The notes: generated by a model not told the origin, from the sequence alone. A stretch of 64,000 nt of DNA from Cellulomonas fimi (GCF_012952065.1 NZ_JABCJJ010000012.1:42611-106610), one strand, 5' to 3'. Numbered from the stretch's first letter, positions 38,118 to 48,334 are shown. A program made the numbers and translations.

Positions 38118-41100
38118 CCTACCGCATGAGCGAGGACGCGTGGGAGCACCTCACGCTCGAGGTGCTCGCCGAGCCGCTCATGTGGCGACCTCAGGCGGGC
38201 GCGTCGATCGCTCCGGGGTCCGGCGAGCGCGAGTCCTGGGACGAGCTGCTCATCCCGTCGCGCCTGCGGGCCGCGCTGCGCGCCCTCAACCCGAGCGTGC
38301 CGCGCGAGTACCTCGACCAGGCGCTCGCCATGATCGCGGCCCCCACGTCGCAGGACGCGATCGCCGAGAACCACCGCATCCACGGCTACCTCACCGAAGG
38401 CTTCCGTGGCCTCACCTACATCGACGACGCCGGCCAGGAGCAGACGCCCACCATCCGCCTAGTCAGCGCCGAGCCGAGCGAGAACGACTGGCTCGCCGTC
38501 AACCAGGTGACCATCGCGCAGGGTGAGCACGAGCGGCGCTTCGACGTCGTGCTCTACCTCAACGGCATGCCCGTCGCGATCATCGAGCTCAAGCAGGCGG
38601 GCAACGCGCGCGCCGACGTCGCCGCCGCGCACGCCCAGCTCCAGACGTACGTGCGCGAGTTCCCGCTCGCCTTCCGGTTCGCGGTCCTCGTCCTCGCCTC
38701 GGACGGCGTCACGGCCAAGTACGGCACGCCCTTCACCCCGCTGCACCACTTCGCCCCCTGGAACGTCGACGACGAGGGCCAGGTCGCGGCGTCGGGCACG
38801 ATGGACGAGGGGCAGACGGCGCTCGACGTCGCGTTGGAAGGCCTGTTCCACCAGCTGCGGTTCCTGCAGCTGCTGCGCGGGTTCGTGGCCTTCGACGAGG
38901 GCGACGACGGCCTGACCAAGCGCATCGCCAAGCCGCACCAGTACTTCGCGGTTACCAAGGCCGTCGGGACGACGGTGCAGGCCGTCGAGACCCACGGCAG
39001 GGCCGGGGTCGTGTGGCACACCCAGGGCTCGGGCAAGTCCATGGAGATGGAGCTCTACGCCGCGCAGGTCCTGCGGCACCCGAAGCTGCGGAACCCGACG
39101 ATCGTCGTGGTGACCGACCGCAACGAGCTGGACGGCCAGCTATTCGAGGCGTTCGACCGGAGCCTCCTGCTGCCGGAGTCGCCGGTGCAGGTGCGTCGCC
39201 GCGAGGAGCTGCGCTCCGAGCTGTCCGGCCGCGTGTCCGGCGGCATCTACTTCACGACGCTGCAGAAGTTCGGGCGCAGCCAGGCCGAGCGTGAGGCGGG
39301 CGCCGAGCACCCGCTGCTGTCGCAACGGTCCAACATCGTCGTCATCGTCGACGAGGCTCACCGGAGCCACTACGACGACCTCGACGGGTACGCACGGCAC
39401 CTGCGCGACGCGCTGCCCCACGCGACCCTGATCGCGTTCACCGGCACGCCGATCTCCTTCGCGGACCGCAACACCCGCGAGGTGTTCGGCGACTACATCG
39501 ACATCTACGACCTGACGCGTGCGGTCGAGGACGGCGCGACCGTGCCCGTCTACTTCGAGTCCCGGCTGGTGAAGGTGCAGCTAGCCGAGGGGGTGACCGA
39601 GGAAGCGATCGACGCGGCCGCCGACGAGGCCACCGTCGGTCTCGACGACGTGGAGCGCGAACGCGTCGAGCGGTCCGTCGCGGTGGTCAATGCCGTCTAC
39701 GGGGCACCGGAACGCATCGCGATGCTGGCCACCGACTTCGTCGCGCACTGGGAGTCGCGGCGTGCGGACATGGCCAAGGTGCTCGGGACCCCGGAGACCC
39801 CGCTCGTGCCCGGCAAGGCGATGATCGTCGGGGCGACCCGGGAGATCTGCGCCCGGCTGTACGCCGCGATCGTGGCGCTGCGACCCGACTGGCACTCCGA
39901 CGAGCTCTCGGCCGGGAGGATCAAGGTCGTGTACTCGGGCACGGCGTCGGACGTCCCGCCGGTCGCCGACCACGTGCGCCGCGACTCGGCGAACGCCGCC
40001 ATCAAGCAGCGGCTCAAGGACCCGGACGACGAGCTCGAGATCGTCATCGTCAAGGACATGATGCTGACGGGGTACGACTCGCCGCCGCTGCACACCCTCT
40101 ACCTGGACCGCCCGCTCAAGGGCGCCCTGCTCATGCAGACGCTCGCGCGGGTGAACCGGACGTTCCGCGGGAAGCAGGACGGGCTCCTGGTGGCGTACGC
40201 GCCGCTCGCGGACAACCTCGCCAGGGCGCTCGCGGAGTACACCGCGGCCGATCAGGAGAACAAGCCGATCGGGCGGTCGGTCGATGAGGCAGTCGCTGTC
40301 GTCGAGGAGCTGCTGGGGCGGCTGCGCGAGGTGCTCGCGGGGCACGACTGGCGGGCACGGCTGGCACGGCCTGGACCGCGAGCCTTCATCTCGGCGGTTC
40401 ACTCGACGGTGGAGTACCTGCGTAGTCCTGCCACACCGGGCAACCAGCCTGTCGAGGGCGAGGAGGGCCTCGGCGCGCAGTACCGACGGCTCGCCGGGCA
40501 GCTGTCGCGCGCGTGGGCCATCGCGGGCCGTGCGGACGTGCTCGTCGCCACGCGCGCGGAGGCGCAGTTCTACGAGGAGGTCCGCGTCTGGATGGGGAAG
40601 TTCGACGCGGAGGACCGGCAGGCACGGGGCGAGCCCATCCCCGACGACGTCCAGCGGATGCTCAACCAGCTGGTCGCGGGCGCGGTGATGTCGAGCGAGG
40701 TGCTCGACATCTACGACGCCGCCGGGATGCCTCGACCGGCCCTGAGCGAGCTCAACGCCGAGTTCCTCGCGAAGACCCAGGCGGCCGAGAACCCGCACCT
40801 GGCGATCGAGGCGCTGCGCCAGCTGATCATGGCGGAGACGCGGACGACCACCCGGAACAACATCGTGCGGCAGCGAGCGTTCTCCGAGCGCCTGGTCGAG
40901 CTCATGACGAAGTACACGAACCAGCAGCTGACGTCGGCGGAGGTCATCGCGGCGTTGATCGAGGTCGCACGCGAGGTGGCCCACGAGGCTGACCGGGGTG
41001 CTGCGTTCACGCCACCGCTCGACCAGGACGAGCTCGCTTTCTACGACGCGGTCGCGGCGAACGAGTCGGCGGTCGAGGTTCAGGGTGAGGGTGTGCTGGC

Positions 41101-41302
41101 CACCATCGCCCGCGAGCTCGTCGCGATCATGCGGAACGATGTCAAGACCGACTGGACGGTGCGCGACGACGTGAAGGCCAAGCTGCGGTCCTCCATCAAG
41201 CGCCTGCTCGTCAAGTACGACTACCCGCCGGACAAGCAGCCCGGCGCGATCAAGCTGGTGATGGAGCAGATGGAGTCGATGGCGCCGCGGTACGCGGCGT
41301 GA
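38114..41302 (+). CDS. hsdR: Type I restriction endonuclease subunit R
   Basis: HsdR is the DNA translocase and nuclease that cleaves unmodified DNA at a distance from the HsdS target. The 1062-aa protein has an N-terminal PD-(D/E)xK nuclease (D144, E158-L-K160 in DVVLYLNGMPVAIIELK), RecA-like helicase domains with Walker A TQGSGKS at 303-309 and DEAH at 413-416, motif III FTGTPI, and motif VI QTLARVNRTFRGK. A C-terminal helical domain that contacts HsdM follows. ATG 38114 overlaps the AlbA_2 stop. The length and all motifs look intact, so the system should be active if HsdMS is. Confidence 0.96.
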   Translation: MTYRMSEDAWEHLTLEVLAEPLMWRPQAGASIAPGSGERESWDELLIPSRLRAALRALNPSVPREYLDQALAMIAAPTSQDAIAENHRIHGYLTEGFRGLTYIDDAGQEQTPTIRLVSAEPSENDWLAVNQVTIAQGEHERRFDVVLYLNGMPVAIIELKQAGNARADVAAAHAQLQTYVREFPLAFRFAVLVLASDGVTAKYGTPFTPLHHFAPWNVDDEGQVAASGTMDEGQTALDVALEGLFHQLRFLQLLRGFVAFDEGDDGLTKRIAKPHQYFAVTKAVGTTVQAVETHGRAGVVWHTQGSGKSMEMELYAAQVLRHPKLRNPTIVVVTDRNELDGQLFEAFDRSLLLPESPVQVRRREELRSELSGRVSGGIYFTTLQKFGRSQAEREAGAEHPLLSQRSNIVVIVDEAHRSHYDDLDGYARHLRDALPHATLIAFTGTPISFADRNTREVFGDYIDIYDLTRAVEDGATVPVYFESRLVKVQLAEGVTEEAIDAAADEATVGLDDVERERVERSVAVVNAVYGAPERIAMLATDFVAHWESRRADMAKVLGTPETPLVPGKAMIVGATREICARLYAAIVALRPDWHSDELSAGRIKVVYSGTASDVPPVADHVRRDSANAAIKQRLKDPDDELEIVIVKDMMLTGYDSPPLHTLYLDRPLKGALLMQTLARVNRTFRGKQDGLLVAYAPLADNLARALAEYTAADQENKPIGRSVDEAVAVVEELLGRLREVLAGHDWRARLARPGPRAFISAVHSTVEYLRSPATPGNQPVEGEEGLGAQYRRLAGQLSRAWAIAGRADVLVATRAEAQFYEEVRVWMGKFDAEDRQARGEPIPDDVQRMLNQLVAGAVMSSEVLDIYDAAGMPRPALSELNAEFLAKTQAAENPHLAIEALRQLIMAETRTTTRNNIVRQRAFSERLVELMTKYTNQQLTSAEVIAALIEVAREVAHEADRGAAFTPPLDQDELAFYDAVAANESAVEVQGEGVLATIARELVAIMRNDVKTDWTVRDDVKAKLRSSIKRLLVKYDYPPDKQPGAIKLVMEQMESMAPRYAA

Positions 41303-41654
41303 GTGGACTTGATGACGGGGGGCCGGACAGTCAACACACGGGTGGATGGCGCGTACCGCGGCGCCAACGACGCCATCTGGGCACATTTCGCGCCCGCTGT
41401 CGTCCACGAGCTCTGCTGGGAACCGTAGACGCACGAGAGCCCCGTACCGGCGAGGTACGGGGCCCAAGGCGATGCGGGAGGCCCGAGGGCGTCCTGCAAT
41501 CCACACGCTACAGGCGTACGCACTGAAGAAGCCAGTCTCTCGCGGCACCCACCACATTTCGCCCGGGCCCGTTCGGCGTAGCGCCGAATGCGCTCGCTCG
41601 CAGGCGAGGGGTCGCGTCTCGGGAGATGTCACCGCCCCGTGCGAAGGTAGCGGC
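41303..41654. other. hsdR-jetA intergenic region
   Basis: These 352 bp separate the restriction and Wadjet operons. They contain a terminator hairpin (41439-41463), after which the jetA promoter is expected. The jetA frame stays open back to 41346, but that stretch lacks the conserved N-terminus and crosses the hairpin, so I treat it as noncoding. No clear -10/-35 pair was defined. Confidence 0.5.
41439..41463 (+). terminator. Terminator hairpin between hsdR and Wadjet operon
   Basis: GCCCCGTACC and GGTACGGGGC form a perfect 10-bp stem around GGCGA. It lies 137 bp after the hsdR stop and 192 bp before jetA. Confidence 0.75.
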
Positions 41655-43106
41655 GTGAGCGCGCTGCACACCGCCTTGGCGGCCGAGAGGCTGTGGGTCG
41701 AGAGCCCCGCCTGGGTGCTTCTCCGTGCCCGGAACGCTCCGGCAGCGATCGCGCTGCTCGGCCAGCACCTCGGCGGCGAGGTGCGCCGTCGGTCGGTGCC
41801 CGAGCTGTTCGAGCTCATCGAGGAGGACCTGGTCGAGCTGAGGGCGCACGGCTTCGAGCTGCCCCGGCCCGCCCGCGGGTACTGCGACGACTGGCGGCAG
41901 GACGGCGTGCTGGTGCGTCGTCCCGTCGAGGGCACGCGCGAGGAGACGTACGAGCTGTCCGACGGTGCGCTGGTCGCGATCCGCTTCGTGCTCGACCTCA
42001 TGGAGCCGCGCAGCGTCGTCACGGAGTCCCGGCTGGGGACGATCCTGGCGCGGGTGCGCGAGCTGTCGCTCGCGACGGACCCGAGCGCAGCCACGCGGTT
42101 GGCTGCCCTCAGCGCCGAGCGGGATCGCATCGACGCCGAGATCGCGCGCGTGCGCTCCGGCGACTTCGACGTGCTCGACGCCGATCGCGCGGTCGAGCGG
42201 GCCCGCGACGTCCTCGCGCTGGCCGACGAGCTGCCCGCCGACTTCGCGCGCGTGCGCGGCGAGCTGGAACGCCTCAACCGAGCCCTGCGGGCGCGCCTGG
42301 TGGACGACGTCGACTCGCGCGGCACCGTGCTCGACGACATCTTCCGCGGCGTCGACCACCTCGCCGAGTCCGAGGCGGGTCGCAGCTTCGACGGGTTCTT
42401 CGGGCTCATCCTCGACGCCGAGCGGGTGACGGCGTTCGAGGACGACGTCGACGACCTGCTCGCCCGCCCGTTCGCGGACAGGCTCACCGCGAGCCAGGCC
42501 CGCACCCTGCGCCGACTGCTGCCCGGGCTGCAGGACGCGAGCGGCGAGATCCACGACGTGATGACGACGTTCTCCCGGAGCCTGCGCCGGTTCGTCCAGA
42601 CCGACGAGCTCGCCGAGCACCGCGAGGTGCAACGTCGTCTGCGGGCGGCGCAGCGAGAGGCCGCCGAGCTGGCGCACACCGTCCAGCCCTTCGCGCGCAC
42701 GCGACTCGAGCTCGACCTCACGTCCGTGCCGTTCGAGTCGGTCGGTGCCCTGGCCCTGCACAACCCGGCCGACCACCGCACGGCGTCGGACGTCGAGGTG
42801 TCCGCGCACGAGCAGGTCGACTGGGAGGAGCTCGTCCAGGCGGCGCGCGACTCGGAGATCGACCTGGTGGAGCTGCGCGCCCACGTCAACGACGCCGTCG
42901 GCCGCCTGGGAGCGCTCACCGTGGCGGAGGTGCTCGCCGAGCACCCGCCCACGCAAGGGCTCGCCGGGGTGGTCGGGATGCTCGTGCTGGCCGACGAGCA
43001 CGCGACAGCGCTCGACGGCGCCGAGCCGGTGTCCTGGACCGCGCCGACCGGCGTCGCCCGGCGCGGGACCGTCCCGCGCCGCCTGTTCACGGCGGCGGTC
43101 CCGTGA
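41655..43106 (+). CDS. jetA: Wadjet JetA (DUF3375) condensin kleisin-like subunit
   Basis: JetA is the kleisin-type (MukF-like) bridge of the Wadjet SMC complex, which extrudes and cleaves small circular plasmids. The 483-aa protein starts VSALHTALAAERLWVESPAWVLLRAR, the DUF3375 N-terminus, and is largely helical with a central coiled coil (about 145-225) and the region SFDGFFGLILD-RVTAFEDDVDDLL. The GTG at 41655 is chosen at the conserved N-terminus with AAGG upstream. It overlaps jetB (GTGA). The four-gene order jetA-B-C-D and the domain families match type I Wadjet. Confidence 0.92.
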   Translation: MSALHTALAAERLWVESPAWVLLRARNAPAAIALLGQHLGGEVRRRSVPELFELIEEDLVELRAHGFELPRPARGYCDDWRQDGVLVRRPVEGTREETYELSDGALVAIRFVLDLMEPRSVVTESRLGTILARVRELSLATDPSAATRLAALSAERDRIDAEIARVRSGDFDVLDADRAVERARDVLALADELPADFARVRGELERLNRALRARLVDDVDSRGTVLDDIFRGVDHLAESEAGRSFDGFFGLILDAERVTAFEDDVDDLLARPFADRLTASQARTLRRLLPGLQDASGEIHDVMTTFSRSLRRFVQTDELAEHREVQRRLRAAQREAAELAHTVQPFARTRLELDLTSVPFESVGALALHNPADHRTASDVEVSAHEQVDWEELVQAARDSEIDLVELRAHVNDAVGRLGALTVAEVLAEHPPTQGLAGVVGMLVLADEHATALDGAEPVSWTAPTGVARRGTVPRRLFTAAVP

Positions 43107-43834
43107 CGGTCTCGCGGGACGAGGATCGCGCGGTGCTCCCCCCGGAGGGCCCGGCGGTCGGCGCCCCCGAGCCGACCGGAGGCCAGCTCTGGCCGGACGA
43201 CGCGGGGACCCTGCTCGCGTCGTCGCGCCGCGCGCTGGTGCAGCTCGTGCGCGGGCCGTACCTCTCGGCCGCGCGGCACGGTGCGCTGTGGGGCGCGCTC
43301 CTCAACGACGAGCCCGCGATCCGCTCGCGGCTGGCCGACCTGTTCCTCGACCTCGTCGTCGACGCCGACCACGAGGTCGCGTTCGTGCGGAACGTCGACC
43401 AGCCGGAGGTCGACGCGCCACGCGTCGTCCGCACCGCGCCGATGACCTTCCTCGACACCGCGATGCTCCTGCACCTGCGCCAGACGCTCCTCGCGGCCGG
43501 AGCCGGTGAGCGCGTGATCGTCGGTCAGGACGAGCTGGCCGAACAGCTCGAGGTGTACCGCAGCGCGTCGAGCACGGACGCCGCCGGCTTCGCGAAGCGC
43601 GTCAACGCGTCTTGGGTGAAGCTGCAGAAGTACGGCATCCTCGCGACGACGACGACCGAGGGCCGGTGCGAGGTCTCGCCGGTGCTGCGACTCGTCTTCG
43701 GGCCCGAGCAGATCAGTGCGGTCCGGGCCGAGTACGCGCGGCTCGCGGCCCCGCCCGACGAGCCCACCGACGAAGCGGCCGGTGTCGGCGACGATGCCCA
43801 CGACGACGACCACGACGACGAGGAGCGCCCATGA
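43103..43834 (+). CDS. jetB: Wadjet JetB (DUF4194) kite-like subunit
   Basis: JetB is the small winged-helix (MukE/kite-like) subunit that joins JetA and JetC. The 243-aa protein contains the DUF4194 region RALVQLVRGPYLSAARHGALWGALLNDEPAIRSRLADLFLDLVVD, then VVRTAPMTFLDTAMLLHLRQTL, and a winged-helix part (VNASWVKLQKYGIL). The tail is extremely acidic (Asp/His/Glu run at the C-terminus). GTG 43103 overlaps jetA, and the stop overlaps jetC ATG 43831, so translation is coupled throughout. Confidence 0.92.
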   Translation: MTVSRDEDRAVLPPEGPAVGAPEPTGGQLWPDDAGTLLASSRRALVQLVRGPYLSAARHGALWGALLNDEPAIRSRLADLFLDLVVDADHEVAFVRNVDQPEVDAPRVVRTAPMTFLDTAMLLHLRQTLLAAGAGERVIVGQDELAEQLEVYRSASSTDAAGFAKRVNASWVKLQKYGILATTTTEGRCEVSPVLRLVFGPEQISAVRAEYARLAAPPDEPTDEAAGVGDDAHDDDHDDEERP

Positions 43835-46800
43835 CCACGCCGAGCACGACGGCGCTGTTCGACCTCGAGGAGTCGACGTCCGCGAGCCCGCGGCCGGCGG
43901 AGCCGATCCCCGGCGCGGTGCATCCCGGCCAGTGGCGGCTCGAGCGCATCGAGGTGGTGAACTGGGGGACGTTCCACGGCCACCACGCCGTCGACGTCGC
44001 GCGGCAGGGCTTCCTGCTCACCGGGCACTCGGGCTCGGGCAAGTCGTCGCTGGTCGACGCCGTCTCCGCGGTCCTCACGCCGCCCGGCAAGATCCGGTTC
44101 AACGCGGCAGCCGCCGACGCCGGGGGGCGCGCGGACCGGACGTTCGCCGCCTACGTGCGTGGCGCGTGGCGTCGGCAGACCGACGACGCGACCGGCGAGG
44201 TCGTGAGCGACTACCTGCGCACGGGAGCGACCTGGAGCGGCGTCGCGCTGCGCTTCGCGGACGGGACGGGCGGTGCCGGGGGCGTGGTGACCCTCGTCAA
44301 GCTGTTCCACCTGCGCGCGGGCGAGAACGCGAACCCCTCGGACCTGCACGTCCTGCTGCCCGGCGCGCTGGACCTGCTCGACCTCCAGCCGTTCGCCCGG
44401 GACGGGCTGCAGGCCCGCGCGATCAAGGCGGAGTGGCCGCAGGCCACGGTCACCGACAAGCACTCGCAGTTCGCCGCGCGGTTCTGCCGGGTGCTCGGCA
44501 TCCACGGCGACAACGCCCTGCTCCTGCTGCACAAGACCCAGTCCGCCAAGAACCTCGGCTCGCTCGACGACCTGTTCCGGGGCTTCATGCTCGACGAGCC
44601 GACGACGTTCGGGCTCGCGGAGACGGCGGTCGCCCAGTTCACCGAGCTCGACACGGCGCACCGGCACGTCGTGACCGCGCGACGTCAGGTCGAGCACCTG
44701 ACGCCGCTGCGGGCGCTCGCCGCGGAGCACGCCGGCCACGAGCGAGAGGTCGACGATCGTGGCGCGCTGCTCGCGGCGCTCCCCGCGTTCGCCGACGCCT
44801 GGCAGCTGGAGCTCGCGCGCCACGACCAGGCGCAGCGCAGTCAGCAGGCGGCCGCGCTCACCGACGCGCTCGACGAGGCGCGACGAGTCACGCGCGAGCG
44901 TGAGGGTGAGCTGCGCGACGCGGAGCTCCTGGTCGCGCAGCACGGCGGGTCCGCCGTCGTCTCGCAGCAGGCGCGCGTGGACGCGGCCGACGCGCGAGTC
45001 ACCGCTGTGCAGGCGGCGCGCACGAGCCTGGCCGAACGGCTCGGCGAGGTGGAGCTGGCGCTGCCCGCGACCGCCGCAGAGTACGAGGAGCTCCGTAGCC
45101 TCGCGAGCGCAGAACGTCACGGTCTCGAGGAGTCCCGCGCCGCCGAGCGGGACGAGCGGCACCGGCTCTACAGCACGTCCACGCGTGCGCGCCAGACCGT
45201 CGAGACCCTGGACCGGGAGCTCGACGCGCTGAAGCGCGTACGGTCCAACCTCGACGGCGACCTGCTGCGCGCCCGCCAGCTCGTCTGCCACGCGACCGGG
45301 CTGGCGCCGGATCTCCTGCCGTTCGCGGGCGAGCTGCTCCGGGTGGCCGACGCGCACGCCGAGTGGGCCGGGCCGATCGAGCGCGTGCTGCGCCCGCTCG
45401 CGACCGTGATGCTCGTCCCGGCGCTGCACCGGGACGCGGTGGCACGCGCCGTCGATGCGCACCACCTGAGAGCCAGGATCGTCTTCGAGGTGGTGCCCGC
45501 CCGTGTCGACGCCCCCCGCCTGGTGGGAGGTCCGGGATCGCTCGTGCACCGGGTCGAGGTCAAGGACGGTCCGTTCCGAGCCTGGCTCGCGGGGACCCTC
45601 AGCCGGCAGTACGACGTCGAGTGCGTCGCCGGCGACGCCGAGCTGCACGGCGTCGAGCGCGGCGTCACACGAGCGGGCCTGGTCAAGCGCGGCAGCACCC
45701 GGCACGAGAAGGACGACCGGTTCGCCGTCGACGATCGCGCCCGCTGGGTCCTCGGCTTCGACAACGCGGACAAGGTCGAGCACCTGCTCGCTCGGCGCGC
45801 TTCCGCGCAGACCGAGCTCGACGCGGCCGAGCGGGAGATCGAGCGTGCCGACCGGCAGGCGCGTGCCGCCCAGGACCGACGAGCCGCCCTGCGCGCCGTC
45901 GAGGACCGCGAGTGGCGGGAGGTCGACCTGGCGGGCGCCGAGCAGGAGCTCGATCGTGCACGGGGTGCGCTCGCGGAGATCCTGGCCGCCAGCGCCGACC
46001 TGCGGACCGCCCAGGCCGCTGCCGGTCGTGCACGAGAAGCGGTCGGCGCGGCCCGTGACGCGGAGCAGCAGGCGCTGGCAGCGCGCGCCGAGGCGTCCAG
46101 CGAGCTCGACCGGCTCGACCGGCTCGTCGCGGATCTGTCGGCGCGGCCGATCGAGCCGGTCGCGCCGTCGCACCACGCCGAGCTCGAGGATCGGTTCTAC
46201 CGTCAGCAGCGATCGGTGCGGTACGACGTCGTCCACCGGGTCCAGAGCCAGGTGCAGTCGGTGCTGCAGTCCGAGCGGGAGACCGCTGGTCGGGCGGCGG
46301 CGCGCGCGGCGGAGCGGATCATCGGCGTGCAGGCCGAGTTCAAGCACACGTGGCCGGCTCTGGCCGGAGACCTGACGGACGCGCTCGCCGACCGCGACGG
46401 CTACCTCGCGGTGCTCGGGCGGCTGGAGACCGACCGGCTGCCCGAGTTCGAGGAGCGGTTCTTCGGCTTGCTGCAGACGCAGTCCCAGCGCAACATCGGC
46501 CAGCTCGCGGCCGTCATCCGTCGTGCGCCCGGCGAGATCCGGGACAAGATCGTTCCGATCAACACCTCGCTGCGCCGGTCGCCGTTCGACCGCGGCCGGT
46601 TCCTGCAGATCAAGGTCGACGAGAACCGCACCGCGGCCGCGCATGACTTCCTCGCCGACCTGCGGGAGATCTCGACCGGCTCGTGGGCGGACGAGGACCG
46701 CGCCGCGGCGGAGCGCCGGTTCGCCGTGATGGCGCGCGTCATGGCGCGGCTCGGGTCGTCCGAGCACGGGGACCGGAGCTGGCGCGCGCTGTGCCTCGAC

Positions 46801-47217
46801 ACCCGCCGCCACGTCCGGTTCACCGGCGTCGAGGTCGACCCCGGCGGGACGCAGGTCAACGTGCACGACTCGGCGGCGGGCCTCTCAGGCGGCCAGCGAC
46901 AGAAGCTCGTGGTGTTCTGCCTCGCGGCCGCGCTCCGGTACCAGCTCACGCCTCCCGAGGCGGAGATCCCCGCCTACGGCACGATCATCCTCGACGAGGC
47001 GTTCGACAAGGCCGACTCGACCTTCACCCGGATGGCGATGGACGTCTTCGTCGAGTTCGGCTTCCACATGGTGCTCGCCACGCCGCTCAAGCTGTTGCAG
47101 ACGCTCGAGGAGTACGTCGGCGGTGTCGGCCTCGCGACGTGCCGCGACTTCCGTGAGTCCCGTGTCGGCCTCGTCGCGTTCGACGACGTGCCCGTCCCCG
47201 AGGACCGCGATGCCTGA
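43831..47217 (+). CDS. jetC: Wadjet JetC, SMC-like ATPase
   Basis: JetC is the motor subunit of the Wadjet loop-extruding complex. The 1128-aa protein has Walker A GHSGSGKSS at 65-73, two long coiled-coil arms (about 290-520 and 660-880) around a hinge-like globular region, the ABC signature LSGGQRQK from residue 1018, and Walker B TIILDEAFDKAD with D1055-E1056. Homology is to COG4913/MukB-like ATPases. It overlaps jetB and jetD (ATG 47210) by a few bases. All ATPase motifs are intact, so the complex should be functional. Confidence 0.94.
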   Translation: MTTPSTTALFDLEESTSASPRPAEPIPGAVHPGQWRLERIEVVNWGTFHGHHAVDVARQGFLLTGHSGSGKSSLVDAVSAVLTPPGKIRFNAAAADAGGRADRTFAAYVRGAWRRQTDDATGEVVSDYLRTGATWSGVALRFADGTGGAGGVVTLVKLFHLRAGENANPSDLHVLLPGALDLLDLQPFARDGLQARAIKAEWPQATVTDKHSQFAARFCRVLGIHGDNALLLLHKTQSAKNLGSLDDLFRGFMLDEPTTFGLAETAVAQFTELDTAHRHVVTARRQVEHLTPLRALAAEHAGHEREVDDRGALLAALPAFADAWQLELARHDQAQRSQQAAALTDALDEARRVTREREGELRDAELLVAQHGGSAVVSQQARVDAADARVTAVQAARTSLAERLGEVELALPATAAEYEELRSLASAERHGLEESRAAERDERHRLYSTSTRARQTVETLDRELDALKRVRSNLDGDLLRARQLVCHATGLAPDLLPFAGELLRVADAHAEWAGPIERVLRPLATVMLVPALHRDAVARAVDAHHLRARIVFEVVPARVDAPRLVGGPGSLVHRVEVKDGPFRAWLAGTLSRQYDVECVAGDAELHGVERGVTRAGLVKRGSTRHEKDDRFAVDDRARWVLGFDNADKVEHLLARRASAQTELDAAEREIERADRQARAAQDRRAALRAVEDREWREVDLAGAEQELDRARGALAEILAASADLRTAQAAAGRAREAVGAARDAEQQALAARAEASSELDRLDRLVADLSARPIEPVAPSHHAELEDRFYRQQRSVRYDVVHRVQSQVQSVLQSERETAGRAAARAAERIIGVQAEFKHTWPALAGDLTDALADRDGYLAVLGRLETDRLPEFEERFFGLLQTQSQRNIGQLAAVIRRAPGEIRDKIVPINTSLRRSPFDRGRFLQIKVDENRTAAAHDFLADLREISTGSWADEDRAAAERRFAVMARVMARLGSSEHGDRSWRALCLDTRRHVRFTGVEVDPGGTQVNVHDSAAGLSGGQRQKLVVFCLAAALRYQLTPPEAEIPAYGTIILDEAFDKADSTFTRMAMDVFVEFGFHMVLATPLKLLQTLEEYVGGVGLATCRDFRESRVGLVAFDDVPVPEDRDA

Positions 47218-48334
47218 GCGGCTCACCGTCAGCGCAGCACGAGCGCGTGCGGCCGCCGCCTACGACCGGCACGCGACGACCTGGGCGACGCAGCGGGCCG
47301 CGGTCGCGGACGTCCCCGCGGTGGACCTGCCGTTGCACCCACCGACCGAGCGGCACGCCCTCACCGACACCGACGGCGTCGTGGAGTGGGCGACGGCGTG
47401 GCGGGGGGTCGATGCGGTGACGTGGGGGCGCCGACGGTGGACGAACGTCGGGGAGCAACGCGTCCCCGAGCGACTGGTGCTCAGGGAGCCGGCCGACGTG
47501 GCCTCCTTCGCCGGCCGGGGTGCGCACTGGCGTCGGCTGTCGGCGCGCGCGGACGACCTGATCGCGGCGTTCGGCGTCGACGCCGGTCCCGTGGTGCGCC
47601 GCTTCGCGCGGACGATCGTCGACCTCGATGCCGTCGACTACGCGCGACTCGTCGCCGTCGCGTCGTGGCTCGTCGCGCATCCCGACTCGGGTGCGTACCG
47701 CCGTGAGCTCCCCGTGGCCGGCGTCGACACGAAGTGGTTCGAGCAGCGTCGGGGGGTGGTGACCGCGCTGGTCGCGGCAGCGACCGGGCGCGACCAGCTC
47801 GGGCTACGCGAACCACCCCGTCTGGTCCGGATGCGTGCGCTCGACCGGGGACTGGCTCCCTCCGGCCTCCCCGACGTGAGCGCTCCGGTCGACGACCTGT
47901 CCGCGCTGTCGGTTCGCGCCCGCGTCGTCGTCGTGGTCGAGAACCTGCAGACGTTCGTCGCGCTCCCCGCTCTCAGCGGCGGGATCGCGGTGCACGGCTC
48001 GGGCTACGCCGTGGACCGGATCGGCCGCATCGGCTGGGTCCGCGAGGCGCCGATCGTCTACTGGGGCGACTTCGACCGGGACGGGTTCGCCATCCTGGAC
48101 CGGCTCCGCGCCCACTGCCCGGACGTGAGATCGGTGCTCATGGACGAGGAGACGTTGCTTGCCCATCGCGAGCTGTGGGTCGCGGACCCGAACGCGGCGA
48201 CGCCGTTCACCCCCACCCGGCTCACCGGCGGCGAACGGCGAACGCTCGACGCGCTCGCCGCGTTCGGCGGCGTCCGCCTCGAGCAGGAGCGCCTCGCGTG
48301 GCCGCACTGCCTCGCGGCGCTCGAGGGCCTCTGA
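47210..48334 (+). CDS. jetD: Wadjet JetD, Toprim nuclease (DUF3322/DUF2220)
   Basis: JetD is the TOPRIM/Spo11-like nuclease that cuts DNA after loop extrusion meets a small circle. The 374-aa protein has the N-terminal DUF3322 region (to about 195, with GAYRRELPVAGVDTKWFE) and a C-terminal DUF2220 Toprim domain with metal-binding E244 in VVVENLQTF and D287-F-D289-R-D in YWGDFDRDGF. ATG 47210 overlaps jetC by 8 bp; GAGGACC lies just upstream. It is the last gene of the operon, with 91 bp before the next unit. Confidence 0.92.
   Translation: MPERLTVSAARARAAAAYDRHATTWATQRAAVADVPAVDLPLHPPTERHALTDTDGVVEWATAWRGVDAVTWGRRRWTNVGEQRVPERLVLREPADVASFAGRGAHWRRLSARADDLIAAFGVDAGPVVRRFARTIVDLDAVDYARLVAVASWLVAHPDSGAYRRELPVAGVDTKWFEQRRGVVTALVAAATGRDQLGLREPPRLVRMRALDRGLAPSGLPDVSAPVDDLSALSVRARVVVVVENLQTFVALPALSGGIAVHGSGYAVDRIGRIGWVREAPIVYWGDFDRDGFAILDRLRAHCPDVRSVLMDEETLLAHRELWVADPNAATPFTPTRLTGGERRTLDALAAFGGVRLEQERLAWPHCLAALEGL

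Noticed and set aside
41346..41654. N-terminal extension of jetA by about 103 codons
   Set aside because: The extension crosses a terminator hairpin, is Arg/Pro/Thr-rich without conservation, and the DUF3375 N-terminus starts at GTG 41655.
39581..46866. Very long minus-strand open frames (1410 and 1113 codons) opposite hsdR and jetA-jetC
   Set aside because: Complement frames of GC-rich genes lack stops by base composition; hsdR and jet genes on the plus strand carry all catalytic motifs.
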